Shown here: one piece after another, positions 1 to 9,253 of the stretch | Numbering within the stretch: position 1 is the stretch's first letter | Layout of the letters: every line of letters starts with the position of its first letter | Assembly: GCA_003254885.1 (NCBI GenBank) | Contig: QANT01006425.1 | Span: 1 to 20,079 of the forward strand | Origin: Purshia tridentata | Taxonomy: Eukaryota > Streptophyta > Magnoliopsida > Rosales > Rosaceae | DNA: 20,079 bases | Direction of reading: 5' to 3' | The notes under the pieces: model-generated | The model's input: the letters and a program-made list of their open reading frames with translations, nothing else | Databases searched by the model: none | What the model was told of the DNA's origin: nothing | Program-made: the position numbers and the translations under genes

Positions 1-1
1 A

Positions 2-820
2 TTTGTATGGGGAGAACCACAACAGAAGGCATTTGGGGCAATAAAGGATTATTTGACCCGACCACCAGTGTTAATTCCGCCTAAAAGAGGTAGACCACTG
101 AAGTTGTATATATCGGCTTCAGAAAACTCTATTGGAAGCTTGTTGGCCCAAAACAACGATGAAAAGAAAGAACAAGCCATCTACTACTTGAGTAGAATAT
201 TAACAGCGGTGGAAAGAAAGTACTCACCAATCGAAAAGTTATGCTTGGCCTTGTACTTCACAGCCACGAAATTAAGGCATTATATGTTGCCTTCTGTTGT
301 CTATATCATTTCCAAGACAGATCTCATCAAATACATGTTATCTCGGCCTATCATTCGAGGCCGAATTGGGAAGTGGACAATTGCTTTGTCCGAGTTCTCA
401 TTTAGGTACATACCTCAGCAATCAGTTAAGGGCCAAGCTTTGGCCGACTTTCTAGCCGCTCACCCTAGCATAGAAATAGAAGACATGGAGTCATTCGAGA
501 TAGCATCACACTTCCTTGTTCCATGGAGGTTATACTTTGATGGATCAAGTACAGCGACCGCATCGGGGGCTGGAATTGTGATTTTTTCCCCTGGGAATTT
601 CAGAGCGCAATACGCCTTCCAATTGGATTTCACATGTTCAAATAATCAAGCTGAATATGAAGCCTTAATTATTGGCTTGGAAATCTTGAGAGAGCTGGGG
701 GCAACCAACGTAACAATCATGAGAGACTCTTTGTTAGTCATTAAACAATTAACCAGAGACCATGGAGGTTATACTTTGATGGATCAAGTACAGCAACCGC
801 ATCGGGGGCTGGAATTGTGA
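2..820 (+). pseudogene. pol: Upstream Tat pol fragment: RT end, degenerate RNase H, start of archaeal-like RNase H
   Basis: Reading frame open from base 2, so the true 5' part lies outside the window. It begins in the RT/RNase H connection (FVWGEPQQKAFGAIK), passes through the gypsy-type RNase H fold and enters the archaeal-like RNase H (WRLYFDGSS, then SNNQAEYEAL and a DS motif). In gypsy RNase H the first catalytic Asp normally sits in a DAS motif. Here the matching stretch reads YISASENSIG, so this first domain is probably inactive, as known for Tat elements. The frame is lost after about 760, where a 239-bp tandem duplication (521-759 repeated at 760-998) adds two bases to the frame. Nearly identical to 10025-10790 of the main element. 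Confidence 0.85.
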
Positions 821-998
821 TTTTTTCCCCTGGGAATTTCAGAGCGCAATACGCCTTCCAATTGGATTTCACATGTTCAAATAATCAAGCTGAATATGAA
901 GCCTTAATTATTGGCTTGGAAATCTTGAGAGAGCTGGGGGCAACCAACGTAACAATCATGGGAGACTCTTTGTTAGTCATTAAACAATTAACCAGAGA
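521..998 (+). repeat. 239-bp tandem duplication in archaeal-like RNase H
   Basis: The unit beginning CCATGGAGGTTATACTTTGA at 521 recurs at 760. Both copies run to the AATTAACCAGAGA stretch. The period is 239 bp, which is 2 modulo 3, so it breaks the pol frame. The homologous locus at about 10545-10790 has one copy, so the duplication is specific to the upstream fragment. The copies differ only slightly (for example ACAGCGACC versus ACAGCAACC), suggesting it is young. No clear microhomology is seen at the junction. Confidence 0.93.
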
Positions 999-2541
999 AT
1001 ACAATTGTTATAGTTTGATATTATCGGAGTATCGTGAGATGGCCACACAATTGATAGATGCCTTTGATGAAGTTAGCATAGAGTATGTACCTCGCAACCT
1101 AAATTGGGAAGCCAATGAAATGGCCCAACTTGCATCTGGCGTGCACCTGTCTAAGGGGTTGGCCGAAAAGTTCTTTGAGGTAAAGAGAAGGTCTCTACCT
1201 TCTATTGAGGAAAGAGGATTTTTGATCGGAGCAACTGCATTGGATGTTGCGCCAGAGGATTGGCGGCATCCTTTTGTTCAATATCTAAGACGTCCAAGTG
1301 ATAAGTATAGCAGAAGACTAAAACTTCAAGCGAGGAATTACATACTTATGAAGGATGGTCTGTATAGGAAGGGATTTGACGATTTGCTTCTGAGATGCTT
1401 AGGAAAGAAAGAGGCTATGCAAGTGATGACCGAAGTCCATGAAGGGGCGTGTGGTGCTCACCAACCTGGAATCAAGATGAGGTGGTTAATTAGGAGACAT
1501 GGCTACTATTGGCCAACCATTCTCAAGGTTTGCATCACATATGCAAAAGGATGCCAACCTTGTCAAAGACATGGCCCTGTTCAACATGTCCCCGCTTCGA
1601 CTTTAAATCCCATAATTAAACCTTGGCCATTCAGAGGTTGGGCTATGGACGTAATTGGTGAGATTCATCCACCTTCAAGCAAAGGCCATGCTTACATCTT
1701 GGCGGCCACTGACTACTTTACTAAGTGGGTTGAGGCCGTACCTCTAAAGAAAGTGTCTCAAATAGAGGTCATCCAATTTGTAAAGGAAAACATTATTCAT
1801 CGATTTGGCCTACCTGAGTCTATTACTACTGATCGGGGAAAATACTTTATTGGGGCGGATGTCAAAGCATTCATGGAAGAGAATGGGATTAAGTTGCATC
1901 ACTCTACCCCATACTATGCTCAAGCGAATGGCCAAGCAGAGGCTAGCAATAAAGTTATCAAAAGTATTATTCAAAAGACTATAATGGATAAGCCAAGAAG
2001 GTGGCATGAATTATTATCCGAGACCTTGTGGGCGTACCGGACATCCAGAAGGTCGGGGACGGGGACAACACCATTCGCACTAACTTATGGGCATGACGCG
2101 GTTTTACCCATGGAGATGGCGGTCAAGTCCTTAAGGGTCGCCCTCCAAGAAAATCTAACACCAGGAGAGTACACCCAAGCCATGGTCCAAGAGCTTGAGG
2201 ATTTAGATGAGTTGAGGTTGAAAGCCTTGGACAATTTGAAAATTCAAAAGCAAGCCGTAGCAAGGGCTTATGATAAGAGAACTAGGGCCAAAAGTTTTGG
2301 AGAAGGTGACTTAGTCTGGAAAACCATCTTGCCTCTTGGTACACATGACCGACGATTTGGGAAATGGTCACCCACTTGGAAAGGGCCATTCACCGTGGTT
2401 AAGGTCCTAGGTAAAGGGGCATATCAATTAATGGATTTTGATGGCCAACTTCATGATGCTCCAATTAATGGCCGATATTTGAAACGATACTATCCAACGG
2501 CTTGGGAATTGATGCAAAAAGAAAATTCACAATCACAATGA
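817..2541 (+). pseudogene. pol: Upstream Tat pol fragment: archaeal-like RNase H and full integrase
   Basis: Continuation of the upstream pol in the frame set by the 239-bp duplication. The ATG at 817 is incidental; homologous coding starts inside the second repeat copy. Residues about 1-110 hold the archaeal-like RNase H. The integrase follows: an HHCC zinc domain (EVHEGACGAH, then CITYAKGCQPC), a catalytic core with Asp in MDVIGEI, Asp in TTDRGKYF and Glu in NGQAEASNK, and the gypsy C-terminal domain ending RYLKRYYPTAWE. All key integrase residues are present, so this integrase is better preserved than the one in the main element. It ends at TGA 2539-2541, the same stop position as the downstream copy. 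A protein could not be made without correcting the upstream frame. Confidence 0.88.
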
Positions 2542-2900
2542 TAAATGTGAAGTCACTGAGAGACGGTCAAAGCTACAAAAGCAAGGCCATAGATGGCCAA
2601 GAAACATACGTCAGCCACAAAAGGCCAATGTCAAGGAATTGATCATTATCACAAAACAAGTTTCAAAATAAATAACTATGATCATNACATTGCACGAAAT
2701 TGGATTGAGTACGCACCGAAATGACGTTTTCGTGCCTTCTAAACACGGAATGTGCTTCTTTTAGGGCTAGAATGCTAATCCAAGCATGAGAAAGTGCTTC
2801 CCCATGTCTTTCTTGCCAACCGACAACGTTTTGGTGCCAACCTTAACCAGATTGTACAGAGTGCGCACCGGAATGAGGTCTTCGTTCATTCCTAACACCC
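2542..2900. other. Non-coding 3' region of the upstream fragment
   Basis: The first ~130 bp are homologous to the post-pol region of the main element (12279 to about 12392). The remaining ~228 bp are not found elsewhere in the window. They contain an imperfect repeat of about 40 bp: a GAGTACGCACCGAAATGA block near 2707 and a GAGTGCGCACCGGAATGA block near 2858, each followed by a T-rich stretch and a CTAAACAC or CTAACAC end. There is no polypurine tract before the LTR at 2901, and the antisense gene seen in the main element is absent. An undetermined base lies at 2686. Confidence 0.65.
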
Positions 2901-4236
2901 TGTTTGTACCCAAAAATATCATTTCTCATATTTGCTGGCCAAGGAAGTGTTTGTTGTCCATGCTTCGTATTTGGGGACCAAGGGAAATATTGTTGGCCCA
3001 TTTTCCTTTGTTTATGGCTAAGAAAAAGGGCCATGTTTAGCTACAACTTATTTNCATGCTTGGCCACTACTCATTTGTGAGCTAAGAAAAAGGGCCATGT
3101 TGGGCCGCAATTCGTTTGGAGGCCAAAAAGCATTTCAACCCATTTCCCTTGAATTTATAAAAAAAGGGCCAATGTTCACTCAGGACCAATGATATATGGC
3201 CTACGACCCAAAAAAAAGGAAAGGGTTTTTAAGGCCAACAACGTGGCTTTGAAATTGATAAATCAGTAGAAATTTATGTGGCCCAGTCACGCGGCTAACT
3301 CCGAAATTCAAGTCCAATATATATCCTCTTAGAATCCTCTTTCAAGTGAATTTGGAAAGTCTTTGAAAATAAGTCACCAAGCAATGACTCCTACAAAGGA
3401 AGGAATTTCAGTGTCCATCAATGACAAAAACGTGATTACCAAGAAGAAATCTTAAGAAGTTCGAGTTCTACTAGGAGAGGGAAGACGACTTCAGACCTAG
3501 GGTTGCATCCTAACCCATATAAATAGATGCACTCAAGGATCAGAAGAGGGACATTCAACATCCCACACACACAAGCTCTCAAGTTTTGAGAATTTCTCAT
3601 AGTTCTTTTACTTTCAATTAATTGTTCTTAGTTGCTATCGTTCAAGGTGCTTTAGGTTTTCCATAGCTTTAGTCTCAAGATCATTAGGTTTGTAGCTCTG
3701 CCATCATCCTCACAAGGGCTGTGGTATCGATTTATCTTATGCACTTTTGTTTCATACAATTGGGTTATTTTATTTCAATTCTCATCCAAGTTCTTTGCCT
3801 TTTTTTACTTAAATACATAGATGTTTATTTTGTTCATTGTCTTTTTTCGCATTGAGGTTGGTTTGATTGATAATAATAGTGTTGAGTTCCATTATAATTT
3901 TATCGTCCATAGCTATTTTTATCTTTCTGGCCAATGTCATCGTTGCATTCACGAGTTTAGCCACACCGTTCTGAGGAGGCCGAGACTTGACTCGTACTCC
4001 GATTCTGATTAAAGGCCTTGTCCCCGAGGCTTGAAAAGAACCTAGGCCAAGAGTGGTTCCTAGCTTGGCCGCACAATCGTTTAGAGTCGACTTCATATTT
4101 AGGCGCATACCCCAACATCACATCCCAATTTCTATTGTGGCCTAGTTTGAGGCCCAATAGTGGCACGCCCCGCACTTACACCAAAAACGGACCAAAGTTC
4201 ACTTCTGGCCAGCTTTGGTCGAAAAACGAGTGAACA
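2901..4236 (+). repeat. 5' LTR of the Tat element
   Basis: Starts TGTTTGTACCCAAAAATATC and ends GTGAACA, with TG...CA termini; both ends match the 3' LTR at 16238-17497. Length is 1336 bp against 1260 bp for the 3' LTR. The difference is mainly extra copies of a 'gctaagaaaaaggGCCATG..GGCC' unit in U3 (about 3016-3130). The 3' LTR in turn has a small insertion near 16620 containing GGACAAAGGGCTCAGTACGA. A TATA box lies at 3518. Small ORFs inside, such as 3821-4012 and the antisense 3957-4175, recur in both LTRs because the LTRs are duplicates, and I do not call them genes. An undetermined base is at 3054. Confidence 0.92.
3518..3525 (+). promoter_or_regulatory. TATA box of 5' LTR
   Basis: TATAAATA within CCCATATAAATAGATGC, about two-fifths of the way into the LTR, followed by a CA-rich stretch (acacacacaagctctcaag) that could be the start of R. 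This is the most likely Pol II promoter for the element's genomic RNA. The 3' LTR has TATCAATA at the equivalent place. Confidence 0.65.
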
Positions 4237-4242
4237 TATTTT

Positions 4243-4260
4243 TGGCACGCCCAGTGGGAC
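4243..4260 (+). promoter_or_regulatory. Primer binding site (tRNA type, probably tRNA-Arg)
   Basis: TGGCACGCCCAGTGGGAC begins six bases inside the 5' LTR end. TGG complements the CCA tail common to tRNAs. The rest resembles the complement of the 3' acceptor and T arm of a plant tRNA-Arg, and tRNA-Arg priming is known for the related Ogre elements. The tRNA identity is from memory of tRNA sequences and was not checked. Confidence 0.7.
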
Positions 4261-4292
4261 ACTATTCTATTTGTTGTCTTTACTAACATTAC

Positions 4293-6815
4293 ATGGTTGC
4301 TAATACTCGTGCGTTTCCAAATCGTGATCAGGAGTTTTCTTACCGTGATCAAATGACGAAGAGTCAAGCAAACCCAAGCAGCCAACTCGGTGGCAAGACG
4401 ACTGGTGCTGTGAACCAAAGCAGTCACCCCAATCCTGATTGCGGGAAAAGGCCTCAAATTGGCCAACAAGGCCCAAGCGATCAAGTCCACCCCATCGTTG
4501 ATCAAGGGCTGGACCAGAAAGTTCAGGATAAGTCTCATGATGATGTTAGAGTTGAAGAGGAACGGGAGGAAGATGACCCATTACTTCAGCCGAATTCGGC
4601 TACTGCCGAGGATGTCCAACAACTTATCCACTTAGTAAGGGAGGAAGGTCGCATCAACCAGACTCATCTACAGACCGTGGCTACCCAGGTGAACACTACA
4701 TTGGACCGAATTGAACGGACTAACAATTTGATGGCTAACAACATAGCCGGCATGGGTGTCCAAATCGGTCAACACATCGTCCAAGCCTTCCAAGGAGGTC
4801 TTGGCCAGAATCTATCCGTGGCTAACCAAGCGCAAATCCTTGAACCCTATAGACCTCCACCTATGGCAAACCAAGTACGAGCTCAATTAGTGCTGGGGGG
4901 CAATGGTAATGGCCAGAATAATGGTAGAGTCCAAAATCAGTTAGCCAACCACCAATTGGCCAACAATCAAAATGGAGGCAACATAGGGCTTAACCACCAT
5001 GTTGGAGCAAATCAGGCCGGATTCGGCCAAGTCCCAGCAGGAATCGATAGAAATATGATTGAGATGGTCGTCCAAGATATGTATGGACCTCAAGCAAGAC
5101 GGGTGACCCGACCAGTGTATCGGAGGCCTTACCCTGACTACGTGGACCAAACGGAATACCCAAGGGGGTATAGGGTTCCTGACTTTACCTTGTTTTCTGG
5201 CCAAGATTATCAATCTTCAATTGAACATATAGGCCGATTCACGGCCCAATGTGCTGAAGTTGGTAATAATGATAACTTGAAGCTTAAGATGTTTCCTAAC
5301 TCACTTACCGGGGCTGCTTTCACATGGTACGTTAGTTTGCCAACCAACTCAGTTCCAAATTGGCAAACCATGGAGCGACTTTTTCATGAGCAATTTTATC
5401 GCCACGAACCAGAAGTATCAATGGCTGACTTGGCCCGCTTGGTCCAAGGTTCGGAGGAATCAGCCCAAGGGTACATCACTCGTTTCCGACTTGCAAGAAG
5501 TAGGTGTGTTGTGCCTCTACCCGAAATTGAGTTTGTAAAGTTGGCCCAAAATGGCTTGTCTTTGGAGCTTCGGAAGAAGTTCGAGGGGATGGAGTTCAGA
5601 GATCTTTATGACCTAGTCATGAGAGTGGATAGGTACGAAGCTATTTTGAAGGAAGAGTGCCAGAAGAAAATTGCGGCAAGAGCTGTGTGGAACAAGAACA
5701 AGTCAAGTGTCCAAGTGGTGGACATGGAAGAAGAATTTGATCAATTAGAAATTGGGTCAGACGAAGAATTGGCCGAAATTAATGCGGCTGAGATAGTGAT
5801 TTCAAAACCACATGTGTGCAAGGCCTTGGTGAGGGTTTCTAAAGACCAAAAGGTGCAACAAGTGAATTTTTCTTCCAGGCAAAAAGGGTCAGCCACTAGA
5901 GCATTCACATTTGATTTCGCTAAGGCCGAACAAATTTTTGATCAATTGTTGGCCGAAAAGCTTATCAAGCTTACTAACGGTCAAGCGGTGCCACCCGTCA
6001 ACGAGCTTAAAGATCGGATTTATTGTAAATGGCACAATGCGTGGACTCATTCAACTACAAATTGTGTTATCTTTCGCAACATTGTGCAAGACCTTATTGA
6101 GAAGGGAGTCTTACGTTTCCCGGACAAGGACAGGGAAGTGATGGGTGTGGAAAAAGACCCTTTCCCGAAGATTCAAGTCAACATGGTTAACTTACGTCTC
6201 CCAGAAACTAGACAACATAGTAAGAAAGAGTCTGAAAAGGAAGGTAAGTCATCCCAATCTCTTGGGGGGCAACCCGAAAGAAAGGAATTTCGACCAAAGA
6301 AAGCAGTGTCCACTCAGCCAGAAGAAAGGTTAACCCCAGTCAAAGGGATCGTGCTGTGTAGTAGATGCCAATGTGAAGTGGCACTTGAGGCCTTTAGGGT
6401 GGAGGCAGTAGTGAAAGAGAATGAGAAGAATAAGAGTATTCCAAATTTGTCTCAAAATCAAGACAAAGGAATGCCGATCATGGCTCATGGAACAAAAGAA
6501 GTTGACCATGAGCTCAGAGTAGAAAAGACGATTGAGCATCATCCTCAAGGAAAAGGAAAAGACAAAATGGATGATGCACTTGAGAATTATGGCCCTCATA
6601 ACCCAAGAAGGAAGGCTGAGCAAGGTGGCAAGGTTAGACGTCGTCTTGAAGATGATTTTTGTAATATAGGAAGACCGATAAATTTTCTGCCTAGAGACAA
6701 GGGCAAGGGAAAGATAGATGATATAGTACCACCAAGGGATTGTAAACTTCGTAGCCCGAGAAATAAGCTTGAGTTAGGAAGTGAATCAAGATGGTATCCA
6801 AAATTTTCTGCCTAG
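4293..6815 (+). pseudogene. gag: Gag polyprotein, truncated by frameshifting duplication
   Basis: Structural protein of the virus-like particle, 840 codons from an ATG 33 bp downstream of the primer site. Residues 1-290 are Gln/Asn-rich and low in complexity. Residues about 290-455 match the retrotransposon gag core (VPDFTLFSGQD, then AAFTWYVSLP, FHEQFYRHEPEVS and YDLVMRVDRYE). A zinc-knuckle-like motif at about 577-590, CKWHNAWTHSTTNC, has spacing CX2HX4HX4C; the usual second Cys is His. A basic, Lys-rich tail follows. The frame ends at 6815 only because a 121-bp unit is duplicated at 6681-6801/6802-6922. The ancestral frame plainly continues into 6816-8766, so gag and protease were one ORF. 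Confidence 0.88.
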
Positions 6816-6922
6816 AGACAAGGGCAAGGGAAAGAGAGATGATATAGTACCACCAATAGATTATAAACTTCGTAGCCCTAGAAAGAAGCTTGAGTTAGGA
6901 AGTGAATCAAGATGGTATCCCG
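6681..6922 (+). repeat. 121-bp tandem duplication in gag
   Basis: The stretch beginning AATTTTCTGCCTAGAGACAA at 6681 recurs at 6802, and both copies end at GATGGTATCC. The period is 121 bp (1 modulo 3), which causes the gag frameshift. The copies differ at several sites (GATAGATG/GAGAGATG, AGGGATTGT/ATAGATTAT, AATAAG/AAGAAG), so this duplication is older than the 239-bp one, or the copies came from different templates. Confidence 0.93.
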
Positions 6923-8766
6923 AGGACAACTATCGTAGGCCGTATAAACGGCCCTATCAAAGGGCATTACGATATGAAGATGTGACAAAAGAATGGTCCA
7001 AGCCATATGAAAGGAAAGAGAAGAACCTTTGGGGGCCAACAACTAATGGTCATAATCGAAATGCGACTCTTGTGGCTATGCCAAAACCTAGCAAGAACAC
7101 CTTCAAACCAACCTCGGCTGAGCCCAATGTGTGGTACAAGAAAGGGGAGGATGGCGTTATGATCCCTTTGACAAGAACCCAAACTCGACGTGTCCAAAGA
7201 CAATACGCTCAGGCATGTCGAGAGGAGGAGGCTTTGGCTGAAGAAAGGAATGTTCAACTAAGGAATAGCTATGACTTAAGGGAGAAGATAGAAAAAGGAA
7301 AAGTTAAGCTCTTGAAGGGTGATCATTCAGCCAAAGATATACCGGCGGCTGAACTTAAGGTCCAGATGAAGATTGAAGGGACCAAGGTGTTGGTTATCCC
7401 AAGTGAAAATAAGGGAGTCATAGATATGTTGGAAGCTCATCTAACAGGGGAGTTTGAGTCCAAAGAAGAGAAGGTTGTGATTTCTAAGGTAGATATTGAC
7501 CAACCTATGAATGAAGTTCCCAAGAATGAAGTAGACCAGTCCATGGTCCAGATTGCAAAAAATGAAAATGACAAGCCTAGTACCAATCTGCCCAAAACTG
7601 AAGACGACCGAGAAACGGTCTCAGCCCATGATAATGAAGTCATCCAAGTAAGGTCTGACCTTCTTATTCCATCTTATAGCCCTCCGACAAGTGTTGACTT
7701 GCCATCAAATGAGGATAAGAATAAGGTCGATCCAGACCATGAAATGGGGGATGAAGAACCTGAAGGTGAAGATTACATGGACGATGATGACCCTGACGGA
7801 GAATATTATGAAGAAGAGATAGGGGAAGATGATGACAAGAAGGAAGGTGAAAATGAGCAACAAATGAAGATATCCCCTTCCGGAAAAATTACGTATGAAT
7901 TTGGATCACTAGGGCCATTTGAATGTGGCATGATCATAACTTTACCTTTAGAATTCGAAGCAAGGCCAGAGCAAGTGTCCCAATTGAACGGAGACATTAT
8001 GGCTGAAGAAGAAGCGTGGGCTGAAATAGATGACCAAGCAGTGAATCAAGGGGAGAATGATTGTGGACGATCTATAGGGCTCAAAGAACACGAAGACGAC
8101 CTCAGCAACCAATTAAGGACACTCCTTGGTAGGCCAACTGATGCAATGGCCAAACAAGTAAGAGCGTTGTACATCCGTGCACATATTGAAGGAATGCCGA
8201 TGAATAGAGTATTCGTGGACAATGGTGCTGCTGCTAATATTCTGCCTTTGTCTACCCTTAAAAAGTTAAAGAAGACACAACACGACCTGCGTCCAACGAA
8301 GGTAAGAATAAGTTCTTTCGTGGGGGATGATGAGGAGATTTTAGGAGCAATTTCGTTGGAAGTTGTGGTCCGGAAAAAGAGAAGAGATACTACTTTCCTT
8401 GTTGTGAACTCATTCTCCCAATATAACGTACTCCTTGGTCGGGATTGGATCAATGGTAGTTGGTGCATCCCATCATCTTTGCACCAATTACTAATATTTT
8501 GGAATGAGGACAACACAATCGATGTTGTTTCGGCCGACACACGGCCTTTCTCAACCTCCGCCAACTTTGTTGATGCGGAGTTATATGAAGAAGGAGTCAC
8601 CTTCCAAACCTTGGTTTACGAAGCCAAGAACACAAATTTTTTGGAGATCACGGCCAATGGCTTGGCTGAAGACCAGGAAAAAGAGGTCATGGCTGACGAG
8701 GAACGTCCGTTGTTGACTGACTTGTTTGCAACAATATCCATATCCGATGATAGACAAAGATCATGA
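6781..8766 (+). pseudogene. pro: Gag C-terminal region and aspartic protease
   Basis: Continuation of the gag frame after the 121-bp duplication; the apparent ATG at 6781 lies in the first repeat copy and is not a real start. The first half is a charged linker with an acidic run at about 7755-7850 (many Asp/Glu). The protease domain spans about 8130-8530. Its active site reads VFVDNGAAANILP, with the catalytic Asp at 8218-8220; the usual DTG/DSG is DNG here. A conserved YNVLLGRDWI motif follows. This enzyme would cut the Gag-Pol precursor. The frame ends at TGA 8764-8766, overlapping the RT frame that is already open by 8726. Confidence 0.85.
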
Positions 8767-9253
8767 ATCCATTGAAGAGGCGCTAAAAAGGTGGTCAGTG
8801 CATTTGGCCGAGGAGACGGCCTGGAAAGATGAGGATGAGATCAATCTCATCGAGTGTTTAAGAGAGGGGCCTGAAGATGACCTTTTAGAGGTCGAAGAGC
8901 TAGACCCAGCACCAGCCAAGCTTGATGACTCTAAGGTTGAAGTTCAAGACCCTTTGATTGAAGTAAATTTGGGAACGGCTGAGGAACATAGGCCGGTTTA
9001 CATTAGCGGCTTAATAGAACCATCACTAAGGGCCGAGGTAGAGCTAATTTTAAGAGAGTTCAAAGATTGCTTCGCATGGGATTACACTGAAATGCCCGGA
9101 CTCGATCGCCAATTAGTGGAACATCGTCTTCCAATCAAAGAAGACTTCAAGCCATTCAAGCAACCGCCCCGACGGATAATTAGTGGAACATCGTCTTCCA
9201 ATCAAAGAGGACTACAAGCCATTCAAGCAACCGCCCCGACGGATGTCAAATGA
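8726..9253 (+). pseudogene. pol: N-terminal RT region (pol), frame 2
   Basis: Encodes the region before the RT palm: an acidic stretch, then RPVYISGLIEPSLRAEVELI, FKDCFAWDYTEMPGLDRQLV and EHRLPIKEDFKPFKQPPRR, a pattern well known ahead of Tat reverse transcriptase. The ATG at 8726 may be incidental, because homologous coding seems to continue from the protease frame. Protease and RT are in different frames and the switch lies in 8720-8766. In Ogre relatives a spliced intron separates these parts; here a one-base indel is equally possible. The frame is lost at about 9178 through a 67-bp tandem duplication. Confidence 0.82.
9111..9244 (+). repeat. 67-bp tandem duplication in RT N-terminus
   Basis: AATTAGTGGAACATCGTCTT at 9111 recurs at 9178. 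The units end GACGGAT at 9177 and 9244. The period of 67 bp is 1 modulo 3, so it shifts the RT frame. The copies differ at two positions (GAAGACTTC versus GAGGACTAC). The duplicated peptide is the EHRLPIKED..FKQPPRR motif. Confidence 0.94.

Noticed and set aside
1810..2007. Minus-strand ORF, repeated at 11548-11745
   Set aside because: Exact antisense shadow of the integrase core in both pol copies; no independent coding signal.
2786..3040. 84-codon plus-strand ORF
   Set aside because: It spans the upstream-copy/LTR junction and a repeat; a chance opening.
3809..4175. Small ORFs in the 5' LTR on both strands, repeated at 17081-17490
   Set aside because: They recur because the LTRs are duplicates; no codon bias or known domain, and frames differ by indels between LTRs.
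8046..8600. 184-codon minus-strand ORF
   Set aside because: Lies opposite the protease domain, whose motifs are clear on the plus strand; composition is that of a shadow frame.
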